Shown here one piece after another: positions 8,850 through 18,003 of a DNA stretch of 64,000 bases. Position 1 is the stretch's first letter, and each line of letters starts with the position of its first letter. Under the pieces are notes generated by a model. It searched no databases, was not told the origin of the DNA, and saw only the letters and a list, made by a program, of their open reading frames with translations. The translations under genes and the position numbers were made by a program. The DNA is from UBA4582 sp965657335 (GTDB taxonomy: Bacteria; Pseudomonadota; Gammaproteobacteria; Pseudomonadales; Azotimanducaceae), in the NCBI GenBank assembly GCA_965657335.1, contig CBFHOH010000001.1:248001-312000 (forward strand). The letters are read 5' to 3'.

Positions 8850-9300
8850 TGCTCTCTATCGTTGTCGTTTGATCGCGAAGTTGCGCTAGGGTCTCAATCG
8901 AACGCTCATAACCCTGTACGCCGAGTCCTGCGATCACTGCGTTTGCGGCGGAGGAAACATAGGAAAGATGACGAAAAGATTCCCGGAGGTGCGGATTGGA
9001 AATATGAAGCTCTATTACAAATCCCGGGTAGGCGCGCAGTGCATCGTGAATAGCAATCGACGTATGCGTGTATGCACCGGCGTTTAGCACGATGGCGTCA
9101 ACCTTGTTGATGGCTTCCTGTATCCAGGTCACGATTTGTCCTTCATGATTCGATTGCAAAAACGAGACATCTAGGCCAAAACCCTCACCCGTCTGACGGC
9201 ACCTGCTCGCAACATCCTCAAGCGTGTCATTGCCATATATTTCAGGTTCTCGCGTGCCCAAAAGGTTGAGGTTTGGGCCGTTAATAACATGCACTTTCAT
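8839..9300 (-). CDS. aroQ: Type II 3-dehydroquinate dehydratase
   Basis: Cytoplasmic shikimate-pathway enzyme converting 3-dehydroquinate to 3-dehydroshikimate, 153 residues, the normal size of this dodecameric family. All signature segments are present: NGPNLNLLGTREPEIYG (catalytic Arg and Tyr), QSNHEGQIV, LNAGAYTHTSIA and ELHISNPHLRESFR. In many gammaproteobacteria aroQ lies upstream of accBC. Here it sits between a degenerate paralogue (16 bp upstream) and a deacylase lipoprotein (11-nt overlap). That unusual context leaves open whether this copy is biosynthetic or catabolic (quinate-type). Confidence 0.93.
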   Translation of the reverse strand: MKVHVINGPNLNLLGTREPEIYGNDTLEDVASRCRQTGEGFGLDVSFLQSNHEGQIVTWIQEAINKVDAIVLNAGAYTHTSIAIHDALRAYPGFVIELHISNPHLRESFRHLSYVSSAANAVIAGLGVQGYERSIETLAQLRDQTTTIESNET

Positions 9301-9316
9301 TCGGGCTCCTTAATGG

Positions 9317-9751
9317 CTAAGCATTGAGTTTTGTTGCCAGTGATTTAATCGCTAGCAAATATCCGTGAATACCTAGGCCTGCGATAAATCCTGTCTCGCT
9401 GCCGGGAACCTGTAATGGCCCTGTAATCTTTGAGCCGGTTAGAAAAATGTTTTCCAGATGAACCTCGATTATCGGTATGTCCAAGTGAACGATTGACTTG
9501 ATCGCAGCGCTGAGGCGCTCGAAATCGAAAGTTGCAGCCTCAGAGTTTGCAACCGGGCAGAGAACAAGTCCGCTAAACGCCTGACTGTTGACTTCAATCC
9601 ACCTAAGGATTTCTTTTTCATCCTCGGATTGACGGAAATCCAACCCGAAACCCAATTGCTGGCATGCATGCTGACACGCGTCCTCGATGCCTTCGACGCA
9701 AGGGCCTGTTAGGCCGGGCCCGTTCAGAATCAATATGTTATTAGTCTTCAT
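9317..9751 (-). CDS. AroQ-like protein lacking catalytic residues
   Basis: 144-residue protein with the type II dehydroquinase fold signature at both ends: an N-terminal NNILILNGPGL strand and a C-terminal ETGFIAGLGIHGYLLAIKSLATKL. The active-site motifs are gone. The Arg/Tyr loop after NGPNLNLLG is replaced by TGPCVEG, the AYTHTS segment by VANSEAATF, and the HISNxHxRExFR segment by HLENIFLTGSKITG. It cannot be a standard dehydratase. It lies directly before true aroQ with a 16-bp gap, pointing to tandem duplication and divergence, perhaps into a structural or regulatory partner. The start at 9751 is chosen because homology begins at once; an upstream in-frame ATG at 9826 would add 25 unrelated residues. 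Confidence 0.75.
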   Translation of the reverse strand: MKTNNILILNGPGLTGPCVEGIEDACQHACQQLGFGLDFRQSEDEKEILRWIEVNSQAFSGLVLCPVANSEAATFDFERLSAAIKSIVHLDIPIIEVHLENIFLTGSKITGPLQVPGSETGFIAGLGIHGYLLAIKSLATKLNA

Positions 9752-9859
9752 CAGTATCGTTGTGATCAAAGGTAGAAAGAACTGAATAATCCTCCCATTG
9801 TTGAAAGTGGTCAAGTAAGCGACCACCCTAAGCTAAAGTGTGTGAGGTCTTAGGTTGGC

Positions 9860-9890
9860 TTTACCTTGGTGTAACCCCAGACTTTATACT
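9860..9890 (+). promoter_or_regulatory. MerR/CueR-type promoter of copA
   Basis: TTTACC (9860-9865) and TATACT (9885-9890) form -35 and -10 elements separated by 19 bp, the lengthened spacer typical of promoters activated by MerR-family metal sensors such as CueR. The spacer holds an imperfect dyad (CTTGG / CCAGA). It lies about 75 bp before the copper ATPase start. No cueR gene is present in the window. Confidence 0.5.
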
Positions 9891-9965
9891 ACTCAATTTA
9901 AGCTCTTGAAATGCATGTCTGCGATATTGACAAGCATTAGGTGGCGGAAGACTGAGACATAATCT

Positions 9966-12233
9966 ATGAATGCTAAGCAAGTAAGAGAGCGAGTCGAGAC
10001 AGAAGCTGCTATTTCTGTTTACCACCTCGCGATAGATGGTATGAGCTGCGCCGGCTGTGTCAATGCTGTGGAGACCGCACTCGCGAGTGTTGAAGGGACT
10101 CGCAGCGTTGCGGTCAATTTTGCAGATCAATCCGCGAGTATTGTTAGCCAAGCAGATATGCAGAGCCTAATTTTAGCTGTCAGTAAAGCTGGCTATGATG
10201 CAAAGGCGCAGGGCTATGCCGACAACGAGGCACGCGCTGTGCAGCTTGAAGAAGAGCTCCGAAGCGCTTTTCGAGAGTCAAGCGTCGCACTGATCGCTGG
10301 CGCAGGGTTGATGCTAGGCATGTGGTTTGATCTCTACCCTCCGCAATCGGATCAACTTTTCTGGGTAGGGGTTAGTCTCGCTGTGGCTGTTGTTTTGTTC
10401 TACTCGGGTAGGCATTTTTTCAGTGCAGCATTTAATGCGCTGACACATGGCGTGATGACGATGGATACGCTCATTGTCTTGGGTACATCAACAGCATGGT
10501 TATATTCAACGATTATTATTTTGTGGCCAGAGCTTGTGCCATTGCAATCAAGGCATTTGTTTTTTGAAGCGGCTGTTCTGATCATTGGTTTTGTCGGCCT
10601 TGGCAAGGCTTTGGAAAGTAATGCCAAAGGCAAAACTTCACTTGCGATCAGTCAACTGATTAATCTACAACCATCAACGGCGATAAAAGTGGAAACCAGT
10701 CCAACCGGTGTGCTTACCGAGAGTGAGGTGCCTGTTAGTTCGCTGGTAGTCGGCGATACAGTCCGCCTGCTGCCTGGGCAGGCAATTCCAGTAGATGGTG
10801 TTGTGCTGCAAGGAGCGTCCAGTATCGATGAGTCAATGTTGACCGGTGAAAGCCTGCCTGTAGAAATAACCGAAGGTGCCCGAGTCGTCGCTGGCACAAT
10901 CAATCAACAAGGTATGTTGTTGATCTCGGCCACTGAAATTGGTGACAAAACGGTGCTGGCTGGCATTGTGAATCTTATCCGCGATGCCCAGAATTCAAAG
11001 CCGGAGATTGGCCGTATCACTGACAGAGTTGCGAGTGTGTTTGTGCCCGTTGTCATCATCATCTCGATCGTAACAGCCCTCGTTTGGTTAATATACGGGC
11101 CTGAGCCCCGTGTTGCATACGCGGTTAGTACAGCAATGGCGGTGCTCATTATCGCCTGTCCCTGTGCGCTCGGTTTGGCTATCCCGATGTCGATTATGGT
11201 GGGGATAGGTCGTGCTGCCGGCGAAGGACTGCTGATCAAGAACAGCGACGCGCTGCAAGCGGCATCTAAGTTGACGACCGTTGTCATGGATAAGACCGGT
11301 ACGCTAACCGAGGGTAAGCCAGGAATCGTTGGCTTTGAAGTCAGTGAAAAATATCAGGCGGATGAACATGATGTGCTGCGCATTGCTTACAGCCTAGAAA
11401 AACTATCTGAACACCCCTTGGCGAGGGGAGTTGTGGCTTATTGTGATGCCATGGGTGCTGAGTTCCCAACGGCAAAAGTTTCGAACTTCATCGTGGATCC
11501 GGGCGCTGGTGTTAAGGGTGAAATCGATGGTGACATGGTGGCGGTAGGCCATGCTGGGTACATGGCCTCTCATCACATGGCCATGCCCGAAGGAACTTTC
11601 GGTGCTGAAATGCGCCCGGCAACAAACATCTATGTCGGACTAGGTAAGCGCGTGATCGGCGTGTTTCATTTGCGTGATCAAATCAAAGCCGATTCAGAAG
11701 CTTCGATTAGAATGCTGAGAGATCTCGGATTAAAGGTTGTGATGTTGACCGGAGACAATCAGGAAGTCGCGCGAGATATCAGCGAGCAACTTGGTGCAGT
11801 GCAATTTGTCGCTGAAATGTCGCCCGAGGAAAAGTTAGATTATATACGCGGTTTGCAAAACGCAGGTGAAACCGTCGGCATGGTCGGTGATGGCATAAAC
11901 GATGCGCTGGCGCTTAGCACGGCAGACGTTGGATTTGCCATGGGTGGCGGTACTGATATTGCGATTGAAAGTGCAGATGTGGCCCTGCTAAGTAATAGTG
12001 TCGGGGGTGTTGCTAAAGCGATTTTGCTCTCGAGATATTGTCTTCGAAACATTTATCAGAATTTGGTTGGCGCTTTTGGGTACAACCTACTACTAATTCC
12101 GTTAGCGGCCGGCGCGTTCTTTCCTTGGTTTGGATGGCTGATTAATCCAGCGTTTGCGGGTATCGCGATGGCCGCATCTTCAATCACTGTGGTCACCAAT
12201 GCGAACAGGTTAAGATTCCAAAGGCTCGTTTAA
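9966..12233 (+). CDS. copA: Copper-exporting P1B-type ATPase
   Basis: Inner-membrane ATPase expelling Cu(I) from the cytoplasm, 755 residues. It has one N-terminal metal-binding domain with GMSCAGC (Cys28, Cys31), membrane helices, the actuator motif TGES, the transmembrane metal site CPC (Cys398, Cys400), the phosphorylation motif DKTGT (Asp442), the SEHPLA motif of the nucleotide domain, MLTGDN and GDGINDA. The C-terminal YN and MxxSS residues (GYNLLL, MAASSIT) specify the Cu(I) P1B-1 group. It is monocistronic behind a MerR-type promoter. The last 24 bp overlap the end of the convergent gene at 12210. Confidence 0.94.
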   Translation: MNAKQVRERVETEAAISVYHLAIDGMSCAGCVNAVETALASVEGTRSVAVNFADQSASIVSQADMQSLILAVSKAGYDAKAQGYADNEARAVQLEEELRSAFRESSVALIAGAGLMLGMWFDLYPPQSDQLFWVGVSLAVAVVLFYSGRHFFSAAFNALTHGVMTMDTLIVLGTSTAWLYSTIIILWPELVPLQSRHLFFEAAVLIIGFVGLGKALESNAKGKTSLAISQLINLQPSTAIKVETSPTGVLTESEVPVSSLVVGDTVRLLPGQAIPVDGVVLQGASSIDESMLTGESLPVEITEGARVVAGTINQQGMLLISATEIGDKTVLAGIVNLIRDAQNSKPEIGRITDRVASVFVPVVIIISIVTALVWLIYGPEPRVAYAVSTAMAVLIIACPCALGLAIPMSIMVGIGRAAGEGLLIKNSDALQAASKLTTVVMDKTGTLTEGKPGIVGFEVSEKYQADEHDVLRIAYSLEKLSEHPLARGVVAYCDAMGAEFPTAKVSNFIVDPGAGVKGEIDGDMVAVGHAGYMASHHMAMPEGTFGAEMRPATNIYVGLGKRVIGVFHLRDQIKADSEASIRMLRDLGLKVVMLTGDNQEVARDISEQLGAVQFVAEMSPEEKLDYIRGLQNAGETVGMVGDGINDALALSTADVGFAMGGGTDIAIESADVALLSNSVGGVAKAILLSRYCLRNIYQNLVGAFGYNLLLIPLAAGAFFPWFGWLINPAFAGIAMAASSITVVTNANRLRFQRLV

Positions 12234-12542
12234 AACGACGTCGAATAACTCAAGCTGCGGCGGTTCCCGGTAGGTGCCTTTGGCAGCGCCTGCATTGGCA
12301 TGGGCTTGACGAAAGTTTTCAGACTTTGTCCAGTCGCGAAAGCGCTGCTCGCTCTCCCAGATGGTCAGCGTTGAGTACAAAGTAAAAGCGCTTTCTGCTT
12401 CTTTTTGACCAGTTTCTTTTAGCAATTTGAAGGAGTGATAGCCAGGAACGTTATCTAACGACGAGTTTCTTGACGCCCAGATCTCCTCGAAGCCTTGTTC
12501 GAAACCTGGATTTATTTTGAACCTGTTCATAGCAATATACAT
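12210..12542 (-). CDS. Antibiotic-biosynthesis-monooxygenase fold protein, IsdG-like
   Basis: Small dimeric ferredoxin-fold protein of 110 residues resembling heme-degrading monooxygenases IsdG/HmuQ. The residues known to matter in IsdG are matched by Asn6 (MNRF), Trp62 (TIWESEQRF) and His81 (QAHANAG). It may therefore cleave heme or act as an ABM-type oxygenase. The start is placed at 12542, where the family begins with MYIAMNRF; an upstream ATG at 12578 would add 12 unrelated residues. It is a single gene, tail-to-tail with copA and overlapping it by 24 bp. No heme-uptake genes adjoin. Confidence 0.72.
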   Translation of the reverse strand: MYIAMNRFKINPGFEQGFEEIWASRNSSLDNVPGYHSFKLLKETGQKEAESAFTLYSTLTIWESEQRFRDWTKSENFRQAHANAGAAKGTYREPPQLELFDVVLNEPLES

Positions 12543-12670
12543 AAAAGCGCGACCTGATTGAGAATGTAACGAGATCATATAACGACGTCACTGTTGATGT
12601 CTCTGGTGACGAGAATCTTAAAACCATGTTAACCTCAAGCGAAAAGACCCCCTAAAACCCTGGAGATACT

Positions 12671-13531
12671 ATGTCAAAAATACTCATTACCGGAACCAGT
12701 AAAGGTATTGGTTACGATGCAGCGCTATGTCTTGCTCGAAGTGGACATGAGGTGGTGGCGACAATGCGTAATCCTAACAATTCAGATCTCTCTGAGATCG
12801 CCTCCAAAGAGTCGCTCAATATTGATATTCAGGCCTTGGATGTCGACAATATTGATTCGGTCGAAGAAGTCTTTGGTAAGGCTGGTGCGATAGATGTGTT
12901 GATAAACAATGCAGGCATACTGAGCTACAACGCGCTTGAAGAAGAGTCGATGGAACGATTTATGGACATTGTGAACACCAATCTATTTGGTGTTGTTAGG
13001 TGCTGTAAAGCAGTTATTCCTCATATGAGAGCCGCACAAAGCGGATGCATTATTAATGTCGGTTCGGTTGCTGGAAAAGTCACGATTCCTTGCAGCTCTG
13101 CATATTCCTCATCAAAGCATGCTATTGAGGGATTTAGCGAAGTGCTTGCACAAGAAATGTTGCCGTTCGGCGTTAGAGTGCATTTGATCCAGCCAGGTAT
13201 CATTGACACACCAATGGCGACGACTGAGTTTCCCGCACCGAAAAAGGACAGTCTTTATCCTCAGGGAAAGCGGGTTACTGCGTTGTTTACAGCGGCTTCT
13301 CAAGTTGAAGCGCCGGCCTCACTGGTCTCTGATAAATTGAAATATCTCATTGAAGTTGGTGATGAGCGGCTTCGTCATCCGGTTGGTCCAGACTCTCTGG
13401 TCTTCCTAGGTTATCGTGCGAGTGTCGACGATGAGCGACTGATATCGACTTGGGGCTCGGCCAGCGATGAGGAATTTCTCAGAAAATCTGCTCAGGATAT
13501 GATGATGGACCTGACACCCTTTATGGAATAG
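12671..13531 (+). CDS. Short-chain dehydrogenase/reductase
   Basis: SDR of 286 residues with TGTSKGIG at the N-terminus (NAD(P) binding), NNAG at the end of strand 4, catalytic Ser in VGSVAG and YSSSK as the Tyr-Lys pair. After the core, IQPGIIDTPM is followed by a C-terminal extension of about 90 residues, longer than classical SDRs of about 250. TGGAGATACT precedes the ATG and gives a fair ribosome-binding site. A substrate cannot be assigned. A cytochrome c lipoprotein follows about 120 bp downstream on the same strand, but the gap argues against tight coupling. Confidence 0.87.
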   Translation: MSKILITGTSKGIGYDAALCLARSGHEVVATMRNPNNSDLSEIASKESLNIDIQALDVDNIDSVEEVFGKAGAIDVLINNAGILSYNALEEESMERFMDIVNTNLFGVVRCCKAVIPHMRAAQSGCIINVGSVAGKVTIPCSSAYSSSKHAIEGFSEVLAQEMLPFGVRVHLIQPGIIDTPMATTEFPAPKKDSLYPQGKRVTALFTAASQVEAPASLVSDKLKYLIEVGDERLRHPVGPDSLVFLGYRASVDDERLISTWGSASDEEFLRKSAQDMMMDLTPFME

Positions 13532-13650
13532 CGGCTTTTCTCAATCGAAACATCAGGAAACTGATTGCTCGTAGATGTTGATTGAAATCACCAACGTCGG
13601 TGAGAATCTGTGCCATGCTGTCACGATTAGTGCCAAGTCGAAGGGTGTCT

Positions 13651-14121
13651 ATGGAAAACCCAACCTTAAGGAACATGTTGCATGTTGTCGGTTTTTGTCT
13701 TGCCCTGACGACACTGGGCTGTGATCAACAGGATCGAGGGTTCAATTTGCCAAAAGGCAACGTTGAGCAAGGCCGCATGACTTTTATTTTGATGCAATGT
13801 AACCACTGCCATAGTGTGACTGGCGGCAAGCAAGCGGGCACAAAAGGTGTAGATTGGGACGGCGCCGAGCTTGAGGGAAGTGTTCATGTGACGCTGGGAG
13901 GTAAGGTCACGCGCATAAAGACCTATGCAGACCTAGTGACATCGATCATCAACCCCAATCATAAATTATCGCGAGGACCTGACCCCGGGACCATGACGGA
14001 AGCCGGTGAGTCAAGAATGAGGGACTATAATTCAGTTATGTCTGTCCAAGAACTCATAGACTTAGTTGCATATCTTGAATCCAAGTACGAGATATGGGTG
14101 CCCGACTACGAGCAATACTGA
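13651..14121 (+). CDS. Monoheme cytochrome c lipoprotein
   Basis: Predicted exported c-type cytochrome of 156 residues. The ATG at 13651 places a lipoprotein signal at the start (HVVGFCLALTTLGC), so the mature protein is anchored by a lipidated cysteine. One heme-binding motif CNHCH follows, and a methionine-rich C-terminal half (GTMTEAG, YNSVMSVQELIDLVAYL) offers axial ligands and the usual final helix. The class I cytochrome fold is therefore plausible. No oxidase, dehydrogenase or sulfur-oxidation genes adjoin, so the redox partner is unknown. In-frame starts further upstream lack a signal sequence. Confidence 0.78.
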   Translation: MENPTLRNMLHVVGFCLALTTLGCDQQDRGFNLPKGNVEQGRMTFILMQCNHCHSVTGGKQAGTKGVDWDGAELEGSVHVTLGGKVTRIKTYADLVTSIINPNHKLSRGPDPGTMTEAGESRMRDYNSVMSVQELIDLVAYLESKYEIWVPDYEQY

Positions 14122-14214
14122 TGTGTCAACGAGCGGACGCCGATATGCAAATCATTGAAGAGGGTGCCGTGATTATCACAGATGTGGTTATTAGTTTCGG
14201 TGCCAAACAAGAGT

Positions 14215-14236
14215 GCTAGTGACGCCCAGCACTAGC
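14215..14236. terminator. Hairpin between convergent cytochrome and MMPL genes
   Basis: GCTAGTG-ACGCCCAG-CACTAGC, a perfect 7-bp stem in the 184-bp gap between convergent genes. No T-run follows on either side, so it may serve as a weak or Rho-assisted bidirectional terminator. The rest of the gap shows nothing I can name. Confidence 0.4.
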
Positions 14237-14305
14237 TGACTGATAAAAGGCTTATATTTCACAAGAAGCGCCAGTGAAATGGTTAAGGAGCCTATCGAGA
14301 ATTAG

Positions 14306-16762
14306 TTACGTAAGGTGCGCTGGCTTTTCTCGATAAACAAGCACTAACAGCGCAGGCAATAGAGTCAAATTGGCCAATAACGCCAGAATCATTGCTAAAG
14401 CAGTGAGTAAACCAAAGTTAACGGTTGGTAAAAAATTGGACAGCATTAGTATAGAAAAGCCTCCGATGATAATCATCGACGTAAAATACATGGCGCGCCC
14501 AATTGTAAGATGAGTGTTCCTAACGGCGGTAATGATGTCTGAGCTTAAGGAGAATTCCTTCCTGAATCTGTGCAAATAATGGATGGCGTCATCAACGCCA
14601 ATGCCAATGCTTATTGCAGCAATTGTAATTGTCATCATGTCCATGGGAATCGACGCGAAACCCATAAAGGCGATAACCGTTGCGGCCGCAAGCATATTGG
14701 GAATGAGCGCGAGTATTGCAAGCGGTATCGATCTAAGCAGTAGCGAAAACATCAAAAACGTCGTGATCAAGAGATAGAAAAGCGTTCGAATTTGCGAGTC
14801 TGCTAGCTGTTTCAGCATATCATTGAAAAGCACCATCATGCCCGTTACCACGACATGCTCTGGCTGAAAGCCAAGTTCCTCAACGGCAAATCGCTCAATT
14901 TCGTGCACCGTCTCGTCACGTGAAAAACGCTTGCCACTCTCTTTAATGCGAACATTTATTCTCGCTAGACCATGCGCAGGATCGGCATAAGGTGTGATCA
15001 GTTGATGACGAATACGCGCTGGTAACTCGCCAATTATATAGGTCAGAAGAAAAGCGTCGAGTGGTTCGTTTTGATTGAACTTCCGCGCTATTTCCTCGAG
15101 CGTTGATAATGAAATAACTTTGCCCGTATTCGGCTGGTCGACGATGAGTTTGTGCAGCCTTGCAATCGTCGCAATGCGGTCAACAGTGAACCAGTAACGT
15201 TCGGGATACTGTTCCTCCGTTGCGGCAAAATCGTCATCAAATGCATCGTCCCATTCCTCGCCACTATCAAACTTCTCAAACTGTAGATAGACGTCGAAGG
15301 GTATGGTGCCACCAAGATGGTCGTCAATATATCTCATGCCCTGATGTATATCTGTGTCGTCATCAAAGTAGTCGATAAAGCGATTGTCAAAATTAACCAT
15401 GCTCAAGCCTAACGCTGAAACTAGACCCAGAGTTATAGAGAAAGCTACGACTGTGCTGGGGCTTCGTGTCGCAAGTCCGCAGAGCCAGGTCGTGAGTTTA
15501 ATTTGGCTATTAAGCGTACTGCTCGGTGCCGCTTTTCCGAGAATGAGTAACACTGAGGGAAACAACAAGTAGGTGACAAAAAAAGAAATGATTATGCCTA
15601 GGCACATCATCCAGCCAAAGTCCTCTATGGGAAGGATGTTGCTCACTAACATCGAACCGAATGCTAGCAGGGTCGTCAGTGCAGTATAAAAACAGGGGAG
15701 AAACTTGCTGATGAGCGTGTTTTCGATAAGCAGTTGGTGCTCTATCGTGTTGTCATTCGCTAGTAGCTCTCTATACCTGACAATAAGATGAATCGAAAAA
15801 GAGATGCATATGATAGCCAGCAAAGAAATGAAATTTGATGAAACCACGGTCACAGGCTTTTGCATGGACGCGAGAATGCCTGTCGTCAGCAAAAGCGACA
15901 CGCCTGCGATGAGTAACGGTAGTACCACCCAGCGCCATCGTCTGAAAAACAGGTATAACATGGCGATAATGAGTCCGAGTACTAGAGCACCGAACCGGCT
16001 GAGGTCGTTCTTCACGAAGGTAATCATATCTGCGGCGATCATTGGCACGCCGCTGATAAAAATGTTGGCCTCTGGCGCATGTTTATCACGAATTTGCCGA
16101 ATTTGTGCAATGAGTAATTCTCTACGCGCGACATAATTCGCTCGAGCGATAACATACTCATTTTCTAATAAAAGAAGTTCAGGGTGGGAAGAGCCAACGG
16201 TGAGTCGTAGCGTATCCCGTCGACTACGGATAGTGTCTAGTGCTACCTCTCTTTCCAGACCTACGCGTATAACCGAGGCATCTCCATCGGCCGAGATTAG
16301 GAAGTCTTTGAAAAGCTCGCTGCTTGTAAGTTCTACCATGGCGAGTGTTTTGTCGACGTTTGAACTACGGAGCGTGAGGTATCCGCTAGACATGTCCTCT
16401 GGATCAATGGGAGGGCTGTTGATCAGCGGCGCATCAAGTATTGAAAAGGTCTGAGCAACGCCAGTCAGCTGAGTCAGCTCAGCTTGAATTTTTTCTAACA
16501 GCATCAAGGAGCGGTCTGCCAATAGGGTGCCAGGCTCGTTGGTCGCGTAGGTGACAACAATAAATTCATCGCCGCCGAATAACTCGGACATTTGATTGTA
16601 AACAGCCAATTTAGGATCGCCCTTTACAACTAAGTTGTCTGAAGATGCATCAAAGGTAAAGTGTTGAAGTTGAAACGCAGCGATGAGTGTCAATATCGTA
16701 ATGAATGTGAGTATGGTTCGGGGGTAACTAATGGTCTTGCAATAAAGCGCGGAAGCCTTCAT
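14306..16762 (-). CDS. RND/MMPL-superfamily exporter
   Basis: Inner-membrane transporter of 818 residues, the length of prokaryotic MMPL-type RND proteins. Topology follows the family: one helix at about 14-33, a large periplasmic loop, then helices clustered at about 250-440, a second large loop, and a final helical block at about 660-810. The conserved first-loop pattern FDASSDNLVVKGDP and the GIGVDDAIHYLHRFR segment in the second helical block are characteristic. It likely exports a lipid or hydrophobic compound using the proton gradient. The ATG overlaps the globin gene by 4 nt, making it the last gene of the clsB operon. Confidence 0.85.
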   Translation of the reverse strand: MKASALYCKTISYPRTILTFITILTLIAAFQLQHFTFDASSDNLVVKGDPKLAVYNQMSELFGGDEFIVVTYATNEPGTLLADRSLMLLEKIQAELTQLTGVAQTFSILDAPLINSPPIDPEDMSSGYLTLRSSNVDKTLAMVELTSSELFKDFLISADGDASVIRVGLEREVALDTIRSRRDTLRLTVGSSHPELLLLENEYVIARANYVARRELLIAQIRQIRDKHAPEANIFISGVPMIAADMITFVKNDLSRFGALVLGLIIAMLYLFFRRWRWVVLPLLIAGVSLLLTTGILASMQKPVTVVSSNFISLLAIICISFSIHLIVRYRELLANDNTIEHQLLIENTLISKFLPCFYTALTTLLAFGSMLVSNILPIEDFGWMMCLGIIISFFVTYLLFPSVLLILGKAAPSSTLNSQIKLTTWLCGLATRSPSTVVAFSITLGLVSALGLSMVNFDNRFIDYFDDDTDIHQGMRYIDDHLGGTIPFDVYLQFEKFDSGEEWDDAFDDDFAATEEQYPERYWFTVDRIATIARLHKLIVDQPNTGKVISLSTLEEIARKFNQNEPLDAFLLTYIIGELPARIRHQLITPYADPAHGLARINVRIKESGKRFSRDETVHEIERFAVEELGFQPEHVVVTGMMVLFNDMLKQLADSQIRTLFYLLITTFLMFSLLLRSIPLAILALIPNMLAAATVIAFMGFASIPMDMMTITIAAISIGIGVDDAIHYLHRFRKEFSLSSDIITAVRNTHLTIGRAMYFTSMIIIGGFSILMLSNFLPTVNFGLLTALAMILALLANLTLLPALLVLVYREKPAHLT

Positions 16763-17211
16763 GACGGACTAGCGCCGTGTGAATCTTGCAAATCGTAATG
16801 ATGCTTGAGATACAGAATGCCCGGTGACATTACAATTTCCCAGGCCAGTTTCAATTCGGGTGTATATTCTGGATCTGTCTCGCAAACAGTTTGGATGAGC
16901 GATTTTAACCATAGATCGTAAAACTCGGGGTCGATATCGTGTCGCACCTTACTGTGAGATGTGGCGATTTCATGCAAGTAGTCGCCGCTGGATCTCAGTA
17001 GATAAAAACTGATGAGTTGGAACATGGCCTTTTGCAACATTTTGATCTGTCCAGCCATATCTGTATTCGCAAATTTTTCTGCAACTTTAACCGAGGAATT
17101 TAGAAATATTTCGTAAAAGCGGGTGAAGAATGCATCGCCTTTCTCTGTCATACCAACGCCGGACCCGATGACTCTCTCGTAGCTTTCTTCAAACAGTTTT
17201 TCCGGGTTCAT
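16759..17211 (-). CDS. Globin-family protein
   Basis: 150-residue cytoplasmic single-domain globin. The helical pattern FFTRFYEIFLNSSVKVAEKFANTDM and the proximal-histidine region SHSKVRHDIDPEFYDLWLKSLI match bacterial single-domain globins. Binding of heme and O2 or NO is expected. It lies between an endonuclease/phosphatase gene and an MMPL exporter (4-nt overlap with the latter), in an operon whose upstream region carries an FNR-type box. That context makes a role under low oxygen or nitrosative stress plausible, but this is inference. Confidence 0.78.
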   Translation of the reverse strand: MNPEKLFEESYERVIGSGVGMTEKGDAFFTRFYEIFLNSSVKVAEKFANTDMAGQIKMLQKAMFQLISFYLLRSSGDYLHEIATSHSKVRHDIDPEFYDLWLKSLIQTVCETDPEYTPELKLAWEIVMSPGILYLKHHYDLQDSHGASPS

Positions 17212-17262
17212 GCGTTGCCTCGCTGGGGCCGATTGATGGATTGATGGATGTAAGACACTAGA

Positions 17263-18003
17263 CTAACGCCAGCTCATTATCGCATTCAAGGCGCAATGGT
17301 CTGATAATCGTCCCCACGGGTTGCCAGAAAGAATCTCGACAGCCAAAACCTCGAGGTTTTTATAGTAAATTCGGTCCATCGGCAATATCGGAACGATCGC
17401 TGGGAAAGTGCGTGCTAGGCTGCCATTGGATTCAAAAAAGACCTCACTGAGGTCAGATTCTTTTAGGATGATTTTATGTAGTCGTTTATTCCAGTCGTTG
17501 AAATCGCCTGCCACAATCAGTGGTGCGTCGTGGGGTATTTCGGTGTTGATCGTTTTCAGCAACGCCGACAGCTGTCTTTCTCGTTCCAACTGGAGTAAGC
17601 CAAAATGCAGGCAAAGGAGATATATGCCGTTTTCGAGGCGTGCTAACAAAATGCCACGCTGAGAAAAGCTCCAGTGCGTAATATCAACATTGCAGGAAGC
17701 GCGGATCGGGTATTTACTTAAAATGGCATTGCCATGGTGTCCTCTCTGGTAAACAGCGTTCCTGCCATAACTGAAATGTGGCCAAATATTATTGGTCAAA
17801 TACGCGAGATGATTATCGTCTTCTCCGATGAGATCCAAACGCAAATTTTTCCCCACAACCTCTTGAAGGAAAACGATGTCAGCATCAACTAATTGAATAG
17901 CATGGCGGATTTCGTTCATCAGATAACGTGTCTTCATCGCGCTAAAGCCCTTGTGAATGTTGTAAGAGCAAACACGAATTTGATTGCGTCGCGATTCGGT
18001 CAT
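17263..18003 (-). CDS. Endonuclease/exonuclease/phosphatase family protein, YbhP-like
   Basis: EEP-fold metal-dependent phosphodiesterase of 246 residues. The motifs are in order: SYNIHKG, FLQEVVG (metal-binding Glu), GDFNDW (catalytic Asp and Asn) and the C-terminal SDHCAL (catalytic His). In Escherichia coli the homologue ybhP lies beside clsB (ybhO), and the same pairing is seen here with a 4-nt overlap. A role in phospholipid metabolism is the usual inference. The product is cytoplasmic, without a signal peptide. Confidence 0.86.
   Translation of the reverse strand: MTESRRNQIRVCSYNIHKGFSAMKTRYLMNEIRHAIQLVDADIVFLQEVVGKNLRLDLIGEDDNHLAYLTNNIWPHFSYGRNAVYQRGHHGNAILSKYPIRASCNVDITHWSFSQRGILLARLENGIYLLCLHFGLLQLERERQLSALLKTINTEIPHDAPLIVAGDFNDWNKRLHKIILKESDLSEVFFESNGSLARTFPAIVPILPMDRIYYKNLEVLAVEILSGNPWGRLSDHCALNAIMSWR

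Noticed and set aside
15804..16454. Rightward frames inside the MMPL gene
   Set aside because: Antisense shadows of a clear RND/MMPL protein.
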